NCBI RefSeq assembly: GCF_000378445.1
Contig: NZ_KB899717.1
Span: 5,673-69,672, forward strand
DNA: 64,000 nt
Reading direction: 5' to 3'
Source: Deinococcus aquatilis DSM 23025
GTDB taxonomy: Bacteria > Deinococcota > Deinococci > Deinococcales > Deinococcaceae
Below, in pieces: positions 25,849 through 37,836 of this stretch (within the stretch, counting starts at the first letter, position 1; every line of letters begins with the position of its first letter). The notes beneath the pieces are model-generated. The model was not told the origin of the DNA. It was given only the letters and a program-made list of their open reading frames with translations, and did no database searches. The translations under genes and the position numbers were made by a program.

Positions 25849-27012
25849 GTGGGTCACTACCTTCAACGGGCCCCTGTTCGCGTGGGGTGCCTGCTTCTGC
25901 TGGCGGGCCTGCTGGGGGCTTGCCGCAGTGGCCCTGAACAAAATGTCAGCCTCAAAAAGATCGTTCTTGCGCCGCAAGGTCAGATCGAATTGGGGGTGCT
26001 GCGCCTGCCCAACGGGTGTCTGGACGCGGCACCCTCAGAAGCCAAAGCGCCGCCGCCGCCCCTGCCTCTCAGCGGGCGCTTGGGGCTGTGGGTGGCCGAA
26101 ATCGACCCGCTGACGCTCGCGCCAATCCGGGCCGTCGCCACCAATGCGGATAGTGTGTTTCCGCTCGCCAGCACCTACAAACAGGCGGTCCTGTGGGCAC
26201 TTCTGAAGCAGTTTGATGCCGGAACCTTGCAGCCCACCGAGCGCTTTAACGTGACCCGCGACAACCAGAGCCTCGGCAGCTATCCCTTTGATGGAACCAG
26301 CCTCAAAGACCTGTCGGTGAGGATGATTCAGAACAGTGACAACACGGCCACCGACATCCTGCACCGCCGGGTTGGGCTGCAAAAGGTGCAAAATGTCGCT
26401 GACGAGTTGGGCCTGTGTCATACCCGCCTGATCCTGCCCACTCGGGATTGGTGGGTGGCGCAGTCGGGTCTGTCGCAGACCTTCAACAGCACCACCCGCT
26501 GGGCCGCCGCACGCGGGGCAGACCGCGAACAATTGGCCGTCCTGATCGACGCCGATGCCCGCAAGTACCGCGCCGATTACCTTCAGCGCAAACTGAATGA
26601 CTACTTTGATACCCGCCCCAATCCCGACGACGATCTGCGGGTTCACAACCTCAGCACGCCCTATGAACTGGGGACCCTGCTGGCCTCCGAATTTCTGAGA
26701 TCCGGCCTTTCTGCGCGTGCCCAGCAGTGGCAGCGCGAAGTGATGGGCAAGGGCTTTGGGCGCTCAGCCCTGAAATTGCAGCAACGGGGCAAGGTGGCGT
26801 GGTTTGGTGGCAAGGGCGGCAACGGCTGGGGCATCCTGACCTACAGCGGCTATATCCAGACCACAGACGGGCGGCACTTGGTGTACGCCTTCATGCAGCA
26901 TGGGGCCGACCAGAACTACACCATGCCCAACACCCGCCGCGCCTTTGCCTGGATCAATGCTGGAATAGACGCGGTGCTGGGCGAGCAGGTGGGGGAGAAG
27001 GAGGCGAAATAA
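25849..27012 (+). CDS. Lipoprotein serine hydrolase, class A beta-lactamase-like
   Basis: 387 residues. The signal peptide ends in lipobox L-L-G-A-C (Cys25), so it is anchored outside the inner membrane. The beta-lactamase/transpeptidase fold is shown by S-T-Y-K at 108-111 (nucleophile Ser108), S-D-N at 163-165, and K-G-G near the end in place of K-T-G/K-S-G. The residues around an omega-loop Glu are not obvious. It may act on peptidoglycan-like substrates rather than confer resistance. The GTG start lies 2 nt after the degV stop. Confidence 0.8.
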   Translation: MGHYLQRAPVRVGCLLLLAGLLGACRSGPEQNVSLKKIVLAPQGQIELGVLRLPNGCLDAAPSEAKAPPPPLPLSGRLGLWVAEIDPLTLAPIRAVATNADSVFPLASTYKQAVLWALLKQFDAGTLQPTERFNVTRDNQSLGSYPFDGTSLKDLSVRMIQNSDNTATDILHRRVGLQKVQNVADELGLCHTRLILPTRDWWVAQSGLSQTFNSTTRWAAARGADREQLAVLIDADARKYRADYLQRKLNDYFDTRPNPDDDLRVHNLSTPYELGTLLASEFLRSGLSARAQQWQREVMGKGFGRSALKLQQRGKVAWFGGKGGNGWGILTYSGYIQTTDGRHLVYAFMQHGADQNYTMPNTRRAFAWINAGIDAVLGEQVGEKEAK

Positions 27013-27045
27013 GCTCAGAGGGGTGCAGGGGTTCGGCCCAGAGCC

Positions 27046-28053
<1,008 letters not shown>

Positions 28054-28059
28054 CAGAAA

Positions 28060-28065
28060 AGTATA
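28060..28065 (-). promoter_or_regulatory. -10 box of the DHH phosphoesterase gene, leaderless type
   Basis: TATACT on the minus strand, then 6 nt, then the ATG at 28053. Confidence 0.55.
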
Positions 28066-28313
28066 GGCGTCCGGGGTGAGATGAAATTCGTATCAAGTCC
28101 CGCAGTGTTGGGCTTCTGAGCAATTCTTCTGATGACGCCACCAGAAAAACAGACTTTCAGTGGCTCCTTTCTGCAACCTGTTCGTCTCCATTCACCCGCT
28201 CTGCTTGGTCAGACTGCCTGGTCGTCGGCAGCATCAGGTAATGACAGATGCTCTGGCCCGGATCAGGGGCCGCTCTTTGGAGTGCGCGGCTCCTGATGAT
28301 GGGCCGTTCACGC

Positions 28314-28319
28314 TATCCT
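28314..28319 (+). promoter_or_regulatory. -10 box, leaderless type
   Basis: TATCCT, 7 nt before the GTG at 28327. Confidence 0.5.
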
Positions 28320-28326
28320 GATTCTC

Positions 28327-29043
28327 GTGTCCGCCCGACTCAATTTGGCTGCCCTGACTGCCGAAGAACTTCAGGTTCTTTACGGCGTCAACGGTGCCCA
28401 GTCGGTGCTGCCCGATGTGAGCCGGGCGCGTTTGGAAGGCCGAACCCTCTCGGGGCCGGAGATTCAGACCACCCTGACCTTTACGCCCCTGCCTGAGCGT
28501 GGTTGGGGAGCCTCGCCCGAGCAGACGCGGTTGCTGGCTGCCGAAGACGCCGCACTGCGCGGATTGGGGGCGCAAGAACTCGGCGTGCATTACGCGCCCC
28601 TGATCAGTGGAGCGCGGCACCAGCGGGCCTATTTGCTGGAGCCGGATACAGCCCTGGCCCTGCGCTGGAGCGAAACGCCCGATACCACCCACGCGCCGCA
28701 CGGGCAAACGCGTCAGCCTTTTGTGCAGGCCGTGACGTGGCTCAAAGACCGGGCCAGCGGTGTGGCCTGCGTGCTGACCACCGCCGCGCCGCAGCCGCCC
28801 TCACCGACCCTCAGCGAGCAGATCGATCTGCACCAGCACCCCGACCTGAACGCTGCGGCCCTGTTGGAAGCTCACCGGGCGCATGTGCTGAGGCATGGGC
28901 GCGGCCAGAAACTACCCAGCACCGAGAATGCCGCCGAGGGGTGGGGCAAGGCGTGGCAGGCGGTGTACGCGCTGAATGTTGCCGCATGGACGCGCCGGGG
29001 CCTGCTTCTGAGCTTTGTGCCGGATGAACGCGAGCGGGCGTGA
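28327..29043 (+). CDS. Protein of unknown function
   Basis: 238 residues, no signal peptide or membrane segment, no domain recognised. It opens L-N-L-A-A-L-T-A-E-E-L-Q-V-L-Y-G and is Ala/Leu-rich with several His-containing turns (D-L-H-Q-H-P-D). Codon use matches the chromosome. The GTG start is supported by TATCCT 7 nt upstream. The HAD hydrolase gene downstream has its own -10 box, so the two are probably separate units. Confidence 0.65.
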   Translation: MSARLNLAALTAEELQVLYGVNGAQSVLPDVSRARLEGRTLSGPEIQTTLTFTPLPERGWGASPEQTRLLAAEDAALRGLGAQELGVHYAPLISGARHQRAYLLEPDTALALRWSETPDTTHAPHGQTRQPFVQAVTWLKDRASGVACVLTTAAPQPPSPTLSEQIDLHQHPDLNAAALLEAHRAHVLRHGRGQKLPSTENAAEGWGKAWQAVYALNVAAWTRRGLLLSFVPDERERA

Positions 29044-29115
29044 TACTTGCCCTGCATGACCCCCCTGAGCAGCCCCTATCTGAACAGCCCACCCCCCTGA
29101 ACGCCCTGTCTGCGC

Positions 29116-29121
29116 CATAGT
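29116..29121 (+). promoter_or_regulatory. -10 box of the HAD gene, leaderless type
   Basis: CATAGT, 7 nt before the ATG at 29129. Confidence 0.45.
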
Positions 29122-29128
29122 GCGCCCC

Positions 29129-29755
29129 ATGACCGATTCTGCCCACCTGCCCACCCGCCACGTCGCCTTCGATTGGGGCGGCGTGTTTACCATCGGCACC
29201 TTCGATGGTCGCTCGACCCAGAATGTGGCTGACCGCAGCGGCGTAGCTGTAGACAAAGTACGCGAAAGCTATTTCCGGCATGTGCGGCAGTTGGAAGTCG
29301 GCGCTTGGACGCTGCCTCACTTCTGGAGCGTGATGGAGCAAGAAACGGGCGTGCAATTGCCCTACGCCGAGTTCGAGACGCTGTATCTGGGCAGCATTCT
29401 GGACAATCTGCCCATGTACACCACGCTCGCGGCCCTGCCTGTGGGCGTGCGCGTGGGCCTGCTCAGCAACAATTACCCGGTGGTCAGCGATCATCTGCGC
29501 CGTGACCCCCGTTTTGCCCGTTTTGACGCACTGGTCTTCAGCAACGAACTGGGCCAGAAAAAGCCGCACGCCGATTCCTTCGCGGCGCTCGAACAGGCCA
29601 TGCAGCACCCCGCCGGGGCGGTGGCTTTTGTAGACGACGTGCAGGAAAATATCGATGCGGCCAACGCTTTTGGCTTTCACGGCATTCTGTACCACCACGA
29701 CCACCACGCCCAATTCGAGGCAGAGTTGGCTGCCTGGCTGGGCGGCACAAGCTGA
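29129..29755 (+). CDS. HAD-superfamily hydrolase
   Basis: 208 residues, YihX/epoxide-hydrolase-like branch. Motif I is F-D-W-G-G-V-F with the nucleophile Asp but Gly in place of the second Asp, as in other D-x-G-G-V members. Motif II is L-L-S-N-N, motif III holds K-K-P-H, and motif IV reads F-V-D-D-V-Q-E-N. The substrate is unknown. The ATG at 29129 is preferred over a GTG three codons upstream because of the CATAGT spacing. A terminator follows. Confidence 0.87.
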   Translation: MTDSAHLPTRHVAFDWGGVFTIGTFDGRSTQNVADRSGVAVDKVRESYFRHVRQLEVGAWTLPHFWSVMEQETGVQLPYAEFETLYLGSILDNLPMYTTLAALPVGVRVGLLSNNYPVVSDHLRRDPRFARFDALVFSNELGQKKPHADSFAALEQAMQHPAGAVAFVDDVQENIDAANAFGFHGILYHHDHHAQFEAELAAWLGGTS

Positions 29756-29792
29756 ATTCAGGCTCAAACTCCAGGCCAGAGCAGTTGCCGTA

Positions 29793-29817
29793 GCCGTCCT
29801 CCGGGGCGGCTTTTTTT
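29793..29817 (+). terminator. Intrinsic terminator after the HAD gene
   Basis: GCCGTCC pairs with GGGCGGC (one G-U), tight loop, then seven T. Confidence 0.82.
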
Positions 29818-29846
29818 GGCTTCACTTTCCTCCTCTACCTGCCCCG

Positions 29847-29896
29847 GTGGTGTACCTGCCGCAGTGGTGTACCTACCGATATTCCAAGTACACCAC
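29847..29896. promoter_or_regulatory. Repeat-rich operator upstream of aceA
   Basis: GTGGTGTACCT occurs at 29847-29857 and again at 29864-29874, exactly 17 nt apart, and in reverse as AAGTACACCAC at 29886-29896. Three copies of a GTGGTGTAC half-site within 50 bp look like a regulator binding array. A CAGTACAGTG string at 29901-29910 may be a fourth, weaker copy. The regulator is unknown. Confidence 0.72.
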
Positions 29897-30038
29897 CCCT
29901 CAGTACAGTGTGTCCGCCGCACAATGCAGCTATTCAAGACCGGGCCAAAGCGCCCCAGCATCAGGCAAGCTTCCACCTCTTCTGCACGTCAGAGGTTCGC
30001 TTTCTCATTCCACATCTTCATTCCATACAGGAGCCGAC

Positions 30039-31382
<1,344 letters not shown>

Positions 31383-31456
31383 GGAAAGCCGTCAGTGGGT
31401 AGTGGGTAGTGGAAAAAGAGTGATGGCTTAAGAGCTTGAGCTTTGAGCAAAAAGGG

Positions 31457-31489
31457 GAGTGGGGGAGCCTTGAACGGGCTTTCCCACTC
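31457..31489. terminator. Hairpin after aceA, possible terminator
   Basis: GAGTGGG pairs with CCCACTC around an inner AGCC...GGGCT stem. An A-run precedes it, but only a short CTCTTT follows, so it is a weak terminator on the plus strand. Confidence 0.45.
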
Positions 31490-31534
31490 TCTTTGGTTGG
31501 ATGTGCCGATCAGGTTGGCAAGGTAGCTTCGGCC

Positions 31535-32140
31535 ATGTTTGCCCTCCTGCTGGCGGCGGTTAGCCCTTACGCTCTCACGCTGGTTCCCAAAGCCCAGCTC
31601 ACGTTTCCCGGTTCGCCGCCACAAATCATCAGTGGGCCAGCCAATACGGATCAAGCTGTCGTGGATCAGCCGTGGACTTTAGACCAGATTTTGTATGCAC
31701 CGAGCAAAAATGCGGCGGCTGTGCGATTTTGCTGGGATATTGGGAAATTTGGGAGCTGCGAAACCAGCTTGGCGCGTCCGGGTCAACCTGTTTTGAAATT
31801 ATCCGGAGGAGATGTATCCCGCCTGCTGTGGGCCACAGACGGCAAGTACCTGATTGGAGCCGGGGCCAACACGCTTAGGCTGTGGAATCTGGTGGGCGGC
31901 GTCAGAACAGCGGTGACTCCTGTAGCGGGGTCAACTGTGCAGCGGCTTTGGCTGGCCCAGCCGAACCTGGGCAAATCTGACTTGTGTGTATCGGTGCGGC
32001 GAATGTTTCCCGTAAATGGCGTTTACCGCACCACCATGACTTCCATCCGCTACGCCCTGCCAGCTCTGAAGGTATTGACGGTGACGACGCAAAAAGGAAA
32101 AGAGGCGGAATGCCGCCCCTTATCTCCGAATCTCTTCTGA
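31535..32140 (+). CDS. Small exported protein of unknown function
   Basis: 201 residues. Residues 1-15 form a short signal peptide (L-L-L-A-A-V-S-P-Y-A). The mature part is beta-rich, with L-R-L-W-N-L-V-G-G-V resembling a propeller blade of the larger secreted protein at 4565. Two Cys pairs could form disulfides. The ATG at 31535 is 5 nt after TAGCTT; a longer upstream extension is possible but unlike a signal peptide. It ends 14 nt from the convergent cdd gene. Confidence 0.62.
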   Translation: MFALLLAAVSPYALTLVPKAQLTFPGSPPQIISGPANTDQAVVDQPWTLDQILYAPSKNAAAVRFCWDIGKFGSCETSLARPGQPVLKLSGGDVSRLLWATDGKYLIGAGANTLRLWNLVGGVRTAVTPVAGSTVQRLWLAQPNLGKSDLCVSVRRMFPVNGVYRTTMTSIRYALPALKVLTVTTQKGKEAECRPLSPNLF

Positions 32141-32154
32141 GTTTTAAGGATTGC

Positions 32155-32623
<469 letters not shown>

Positions 32624-32631
<8 letters not shown>

Positions 32632-33964
32632 GCACACTCTCCTCAAGAGCTTCGGGCAGATGCTCTTCGGTCGCCCGCTCTACCCGTACCCGCACCACGC
32701 GGCGCTGGTCGGCTTCTTCTACCGTGAAGGCCCAGCCTTCATGCACGAAGCTCTGGCCCACTTCCGGAATATCACCAAAATGGTTGGTCATAAAGCCCGA
32801 CAAGGTGTCGTATTCTCCCTCACCGTCTTCCAGATTGCTGCCCAGCCGTTCTTCAGCCTCGCCCACTGTCAGGCTGGCATCCATCAGATACACGCCCTCA
32901 GCGATCACTTCCACCATCGGCAATTCATCTTCGTCGGTTTCGTCGTAAATTTCGCCCACGATTTCTTCCAGCGCGTCTTCCAGAGTCACCAGGCCCGAGG
33001 TGCCGCCAAACTCGTTGACCACGATGCTCAGGTGGCTTTTCTTGTCGCGCATCTTGGCAAGCAGGTCCTTGATTTTCATGCCTTCGGGCACAAAGTACAC
33101 GGGGCGCATCACGTCGGCAATCACGGTGTCGTCCAGGGCGTCCAGGTGACGCAGCATATCGCTGGTATGCACGATTCCCACGATGTTATCGGCCATATCG
33201 TGAAAGACCGGAACCCGCGAATAGCCGTGTTCGGTGTTCAGTTCCAGCAGTCTCCGCAGCGGCGAGGAGCCGTCTACGGCCACCATGTCGTTGCGCGGCG
33301 TCATGATCTCGCGCACGGTGGTATCCGACAGGTCGAACACGTTGTACACGAGTTCTTTCTCGTCTTCTTCCAGCACGCCTTCCTGACTGGAGGCGCTCAC
33401 GATCATGCGAATTTCTTCTTCGCTGTGGGCGCTGTGGTGTCCAGTCACGCCGCGCAACCCGAACAGACGCACCACGGCGTTGCCCAGTGCGTTCAGGCCG
33501 CGAATGGCCCACTTGAACACGAACGTGAAGGCCAGAAGGGGACGCGTGACCAGCAGAGCCACCTGTTCGCTACGTTGCAAGGCCCACGTTTTGGGTGCAA
33601 GTTCACCAAAGACGATGTGCAGCACGGTACTGACCGTAAACGCGATCCCGAAGGAAATGGCGGTGATTTGCCCTTCCGACAGAGAGCGGCCCTCCAGCAG
33701 TGGCCGGATCAGGTGTTCGATGGCAGGCTCGGCCACAAAACCGATGCTCAGCGAGGCCATCGTGATGCCCAACTGGGTGGCGGCAATGTACAGATCGAGG
33801 CTTTTCAGGGCCTTCTGGGTGGCGCGGGCCACGGAATTGCCCTCTTCGACCAACTGGTCGATCCGGGTGTGACGAACGGCGACCAGCGCAAATTCTGCGG
33901 CCACGAAAAAGCCGTTGATCAGAACCAGAACAAAAAGGGCAACAATACCAAGGATGTCATTCAT
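32624..33964 (-). CDS. CNNM/CorC-HlyC family transporter-associated protein
   Basis: 446 residues. The DUF21 membrane domain with about four helices (residues 1-175; L-I-N-G-F-F-V-A-A-E-F-A) is followed by a CBS pair (about 205-325) and the CorC/HlyC FAD-fold C-terminal domain (about 345-430). Related proteins export magnesium or affect its resistance. The ATG at 33964 starts the conserved region; upstream sequence is not coding-like. It sits in the conserved phoH-ybeY-dgkA-cdd neighbourhood. Confidence 0.9.
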
Positions 33965-34319
33965 GAATGGGCGCGCTCCATGCCGCGCCCCGGCGTTCCG
34001 CAAGGCACATGCTGCCCGCTGCTCCGGGTCAGGCCAGAGGGCCGACCAGAACGCAGCGTCGGACGCCGGAAAGGGTCTTCGGGTGACTGTCGAGTCACAG
34101 GTTGAAACGGATCTTTGCAGATGCTTTTGCGTAGCCACAGCAAAAACGCCGCCCTGAGGCGGAGTTCACCGGGCGTAGATTCAGAGCCAGAACTCGGAGG
34201 CTCCATAGCAGTAGATACTATAGCACGCGGTCAAAGCGGGTAGAATCCGAAGATTGACCTCCGTTAAGATTGCTGTTGGCGGGCAACATCTGCCCAGAAA
34301 CCCTATTCCTGGGACTCAA
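33965..34319. other. Intergenic region between dgkA and the CNNM gene
   Basis: No gene. It holds the minus-strand terminator at 34142-34162, after which a promoter for the CNNM gene is expected; none could be fixed. Confidence 0.4.
34142..34162 (-). terminator. Intrinsic terminator of phoH-ybeY-dgkA
   Basis: On the minus strand, CCGCC-TCAG-GGCGG then CG and five T. It separates dgkA from the CNNM gene. Confidence 0.75.
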
Positions 34320-34694
34320 TCACAACAGCTGCCAGAGCGCAGGCCCCAGCAGCACAGCACCCACCAGCAAGGCCCCGATACTGGCGACCAGTACAGCGGC
34401 GGCGGCAGCATCCTTGGCGACTTTTGCCAGGGGGTGGAATTGGGGACTGACCAGATCCACCACAGCCTCCACTGCCGTATTGATCAGCTCCAGAGACAGC
34501 ACCAGCGCACAGCACAGCATGATCGGTGGCAGCGGCGCACGCAGCAACACGGTGAGTGTCAGGGCCAGCACACCTGCCCAGACCTCAATTCTAAAATTGG
34601 CCTGCGAGTGGTACACCTGCCGAATTCCGGCCCAGGCAAAGCCCGCTGAACGCCACCAGCGGCGCAGATTCAGGGCCGAGCCGCTGGTACGCAC
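34320..34694 (-). CDS. dgkA: Diacylglycerol/undecaprenol kinase
   Basis: Small trimeric membrane kinase that phosphorylates a lipid alcohol. 124 residues, three membrane helices. The signature E-L-I-N-T-A-V-E-A-V-V-D is followed by K-V-A-K-D-A-A-A-A-A-V-L. Start GTG at 34694, 4 nt after the ybeY stop. In Gram-positive-like lineages this protein usually acts on undecaprenol; the substrate here is not determined. Confidence 0.92.
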   Translation of the reverse strand: MRTSGSALNLRRWWRSAGFAWAGIRQVYHSQANFRIEVWAGVLALTLTVLLRAPLPPIMLCCALVLSLELINTAVEAVVDLVSPQFHPLAKVAKDAAAAAVLVASIGALLVGAVLLGPALWQLL

Positions 34695-34698
34695 GCGC

Positions 34699-35166
34699 CT
34701 AGGTGGCGTCTGGTAGCGCAGTGCGGGCCGCGTCCCAGGCGTCGTGGAACACCTTCCACTCTGGCCCCGACGCGCCTTCCTCAAAGCCCAGACCATCGGC
34801 GTGTGGGTGGTCATGGCCCACCAGATGCGCCATACCGTGGCTTGCCAGCAGCGCCACCTCGCGCGTCAGCGAATGGCCCCGCGCCTCTGCCTGCCGCGCC
34901 GCCGTATCCAGACTGATGATGATGTCGCCCAGAATCGGCGGTACAAACGGGTCGCCGGGTTCCCAGGCCGGAAAACTCAGCACGTCGGTGGCGGCGTCCT
35001 CGCCCCAATGCTCCAGCTTCAGCGCCCGAATCGCCCGGTCGCCCACCAGCACCACCGTCACTTCCCGTTCCTGCACCTCAAAATGCGCCATGACCGCTTC
35101 CAGCGAGGCCCGCAGCGCAGGACGCAACCCAGCAGGCGGCTTTTTCTGAACGATCAGGTCAATCAC
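34699..35166 (-). CDS. ybeY: Endoribonuclease YbeY (16S rRNA maturation)
   Basis: Zinc-dependent RNase needed for 16S rRNA 3'-end processing and ribosome quality control. 155 residues, normal length. The metal motif S-H-G-M-A-H-L-V-G-H-D-H carries three His. The GTG start at 35166 lies 7 nt after TATTCT, so it has its own leaderless promoter even though phoH is just upstream on the same strand. Confidence 0.95.
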   Translation of the reverse strand: MIDLIVQKKPPAGLRPALRASLEAVMAHFEVQEREVTVVLVGDRAIRALKLEHWGEDAATDVLSFPAWEPGDPFVPPILGDIIISLDTAARQAEARGHSLTREVALLASHGMAHLVGHDHPHADGLGFEEGASGPEWKVFHDAWDAARTALPDAT

Positions 35167-35173
35167 GCCCCGG

Positions 35174-35179
35174 AGAATA
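35174..35179 (-). promoter_or_regulatory. -10 box of ybeY, leaderless type
   Basis: TATTCT on the minus strand, then 7 nt, then the GTG at 35166. Confidence 0.5.
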
Positions 35180-35394
35180 GCAAGTTGTGGAGCGGGTTTT
35201 CAGCGCTCCTCTCTGCGGTGCAGCTCTGCAAGTCCCATCACGGAGAGGGGAGGAGTGGATTGAACGCCGTCATGAATGGATCGCTGCCTGGAAACGCCAC
35301 AGGAAGGGCGCTGGGAATCCTTCCCCAACGCCCTTCCTGGTTTCTCGGGACTCATCGCCCGTAGCTTATGGCCCCAATACGGAACCGTCTGCGC

Positions 35395-36504
35395 TCAGTC
35401 GTCTGCACCCACCGGGTCAGTGTCCACTTCCGGAATGGAGGCAAACTCGCCCCGGCGTGCGGCCCGCTTGTCCTGCTCGGCGTTTTCGGCAGTTTCGTAG
35501 GCCTTGATGATCCGGCCCACCAAGGGATGACGCACCACGTCCACGTCGGTGAACTCGTGCCATTCGATGCCTTCGATATTGCTCAGCACGCGTTTGGCAA
35601 CCGCCAGTCCGCTGGAAATGTGGCGCGGCAAGTCGATCTGGGTCACGTCGCCCGTAACGACCACCTTGCTGCTGAAGCCCATGCGGGTCAGGAACATCTT
35701 CATCTGCTCGCCCGTGGTGTTCTGGGCTTCGTCCAGGATGACAAAAGCGTCATTCAGCGTACGCCCGCGCATGAAGGCCAGCGGAGCAATTTCAATCACG
35801 CCGCTCGTCAGGTAGGACTCGAATTTTTCCTGATCCAGCATGTCCTGAAGTGCGTCGTACAGCGGGCGCAGGTAAGGGTCGATTTTGGCCTGAAGGTCTC
35901 CCGGCAAAAAGCCCAGCTTTTCTCCGGCCTCGACTGCCGGACGGGTCAGGATGATGCGTTTGACCCGGCGATTTCGCAGCGCCTGTACGGCCATCGCCAC
36001 CGCGAGGTAGGTTTTGCCTGTCCCGGCGGGGCCGATGCCGAAAGTGATATCGCTCTTTTCGACCTTCTCCAGATACACCTTTTGCCCCGGTGTTTTGGGC
36101 CGAATGCCGCGCGGCAGGCTCAGGCTACCTACCTGCGTTTCGGCGGCGAGGCTGCGGCCTTCTCCGCTCATGCGGGCCGAGCGAAGCAGGCTGTCGGGCG
36201 TCAATTCTCCGCCGCCGCGCACCACGTCCAGGGCGTCTTTAATCATGCGTTCGGCGGCCTGCACGTCGGCTTCCTCGCCCGTGATGGTCATGGTTTCGCC
36301 GCGTGCAATCAGGCGGGCACGGGTCAATTCACGCATTCGGCGCAGATTCACGTCGCCCGTGCCCAGCAGCGCAAAGGCTTCACGCTGGTTGGTCAGTGCA
36401 ATGGTGGCCGTCACTGGGTTGCTGGTGGGGGTGACTCCGCCCTGTTGTGTGCCGTCCTGTGCGCCCGCAGTCTGGTTCTGAGAATCGGGCGTCTGTTCGG
36501 GCAT
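35395..36504 (-). CDS. phoH: PhoH-like ATPase
   Basis: Cytoplasmic ATPase tied to RNA metabolism by its fusion or neighbourhood with YbeY in many bacteria. 369 residues from the ATG at 36504. A KH-like RNA-binding region covers residues about 45-110. Walker A G-P-A-G-T-G-K-T-Y and Walker B A-F-V-I-L-D-E-A-Q-N follow. The N-terminal 30 residues are Gln/Thr-rich. The start is uncertain: an in-frame upstream extension to about 36702 lacks conserved features, and AAGG before 36504 is a modest ribosome site. Confidence 0.9.
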   Translation of the reverse strand: MPEQTPDSQNQTAGAQDGTQQGGVTPTSNPVTATIALTNQREAFALLGTGDVNLRRMRELTRARLIARGETMTITGEEADVQAAERMIKDALDVVRGGGELTPDSLLRSARMSGEGRSLAAETQVGSLSLPRGIRPKTPGQKVYLEKVEKSDITFGIGPAGTGKTYLAVAMAVQALRNRRVKRIILTRPAVEAGEKLGFLPGDLQAKIDPYLRPLYDALQDMLDQEKFESYLTSGVIEIAPLAFMRGRTLNDAFVILDEAQNTTGEQMKMFLTRMGFSSKVVVTGDVTQIDLPRHISSGLAVAKRVLSNIEGIEWHEFTDVDVVRHPLVGRIIKAYETAENAEQDKRAARRGEFASIPEVDTDPVGADD

Positions 36505-36945
36505 CTGGCCTTGCTTCTGGTCTGTCAAGAGATTGGCTCCAAGCACGCCGCACAGGCGCAGGCTCTCCCCGACTTGTCCGGGTGAGAGGAGAGGGGTGGG
36601 TTCGTCATTCGGATGCCCCATTGTCCGACGGGAAAGGGGAAGGGTGCGTGTCCCGCCGCACATTCTGCGGTGTTTCTGGGACGAGAGCCAGCAGACTCTC
36701 AAGGCAGAATGTGCAGAATATATACAGCGGTCAGAACATCACAGAGGGATCAGCAGCCAGAAGTCAACGTGAATGAGCATGGACTCAGCCTAAAAGACGG
36801 GGTACGGGCCAGCCAGACGCAATTGGCTTAGAGAGGCCAGAGTGCCCCTAATTGCTCTGGCCTCGTCCCGATCCGTCTGATCTCGGTGTGTCTGCTCTCA
36901 GAACGCCTCGTCTTCCTGGGCGTGGGCCGGGATACACTTGGCAGT
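36505..36945. other. Divergent intergenic region, phoH/aroE
   Basis: No gene. A minus-strand TATATT at 36717-36722 could serve phoH. A perfect 10-bp stem, GAGGCCAGAG (36833-36842) with CTCTGGCCTC (36855-36864), lies about 80 nt before aroE without a T-run. Confidence 0.5.
36933..36938 (+). promoter_or_regulatory. -10 box of aroE, leaderless type
   Basis: TACACT, 7 nt before the GTG at 36946. Confidence 0.55.
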
Positions 36946-37836
36946 GTGAGTTCCACTGGCGTCTATCCGGACGGGGCGCAGGCCGCACTGCGTGCCTTTT
37001 TATATGCAGACCCCGCCGCACATTCCCTGTCTCCGGCCATGCACCGCGCCGCCTTTGCCTGGGCTGGGCTATCGGGCGACTATCAGGCCGTGCGTGTGCC
37101 CCCCACCGATCTGGGCCGGGCGATTGCCGAACTCAGGCAACCGGGCATCCTGGGTGCGAATCTGAGCCTGCCCCACAAGGAAGCCGCCCTGGCGTCTCTG
37201 GACACTCTGACCCCTGCGGCGCGGGCCATCGGCGCAGTCAATACCATTATTTCCAGGCACGGCCAGTTGCAGGGAGACAACACCGACGCGCCGGGATTTC
37301 TGGCGGCTCTGGCAGATGCGGGAGTGGCCCCGGACGGCGCGGCAATGGTGCTGGGTGCAGGCGGCGCGGCGCGGGCAGCGGTGTGGGCGCTGCGTTCACA
37401 GGGGCGCGAGGTCTGGGTGGTGAACCGGACTCGTGCCAAAGCCGAGCGCCTCACTGCCGATCTGGGAGGGACGGCAGCCGACCTGCACGGTTCCAAGTGG
37501 GCCGACATCAGGTTGATCGTCAACGCTTCCAGCGCCGGACTGAACGCCCCTGAAGAATCCCCGCTCTCAGACTTCGATTTTTCCCAGTTGCCCCAATCAG
37601 CCCTGATCTACGACATGGTCTACAAACCTGCCGAAACCCGCCTGATGCGGGATGCCCGCGCCGCTGGCCTGCGGGCCGAAAACGGACTGGGCATGCTGGC
37701 CCACCAGGCCCGGCTGGCCTTCCTGGCCTGGACAGGAGTAGATGTTCCCGTGCAAATATTTCTGGACGCCCTGAACGCGGCCCAGACGCCGAAACCTGAA
37801 GCCGCAGTCCCGGAAGGAACGGCGCAGCATGGCTAG
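36946..37836 (+). CDS. aroE: Shikimate dehydrogenase
   Basis: NADPH-dependent reduction of 3-dehydroshikimate to shikimate in aromatic amino acid synthesis. 296 residues. Substrate motifs: S-L-S-P-A-M-H and N-L-S-L-P-H-K (catalytic Lys). G-D-N-T-D carries the catalytic Asp, and G-A-G-G-A-A-R-A binds the cofactor. The GTG at 36946 is set by TACACT 7 nt upstream. Its stop overlaps the start of a large sensor kinase by 8 nt, an unusual partnership. Confidence 0.95.
   Translation: MSSTGVYPDGAQAALRAFLYADPAAHSLSPAMHRAAFAWAGLSGDYQAVRVPPTDLGRAIAELRQPGILGANLSLPHKEAALASLDTLTPAARAIGAVNTIISRHGQLQGDNTDAPGFLAALADAGVAPDGAAMVLGAGGAARAAVWALRSQGREVWVVNRTRAKAERLTADLGGTAADLHGSKWADIRLIVNASSAGLNAPEESPLSDFDFSQLPQSALIYDMVYKPAETRLMRDARAAGLRAENGLGMLAHQARLAFLAWTGVDVPVQIFLDALNAAQTPKPEAAVPEGTAQHG

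Noticed and set aside
29655..30038. Upstream extension of the aceA frame
   Set aside because: It crosses a terminator and the operator array, and the ATG at 30039 has a good ribosome site.
34254..34716. Overlapping plus-strand frames opposite dgkA
   Set aside because: Gln/His-rich shadows of dgkA, which has its complete family signature.
36533..36831. Plus-strand frames of 70-110 codons between phoH and aroE
   Set aside because: Arg/Pro/Ser-rich, no ribosome site, no homology recognised; region looks regulatory.
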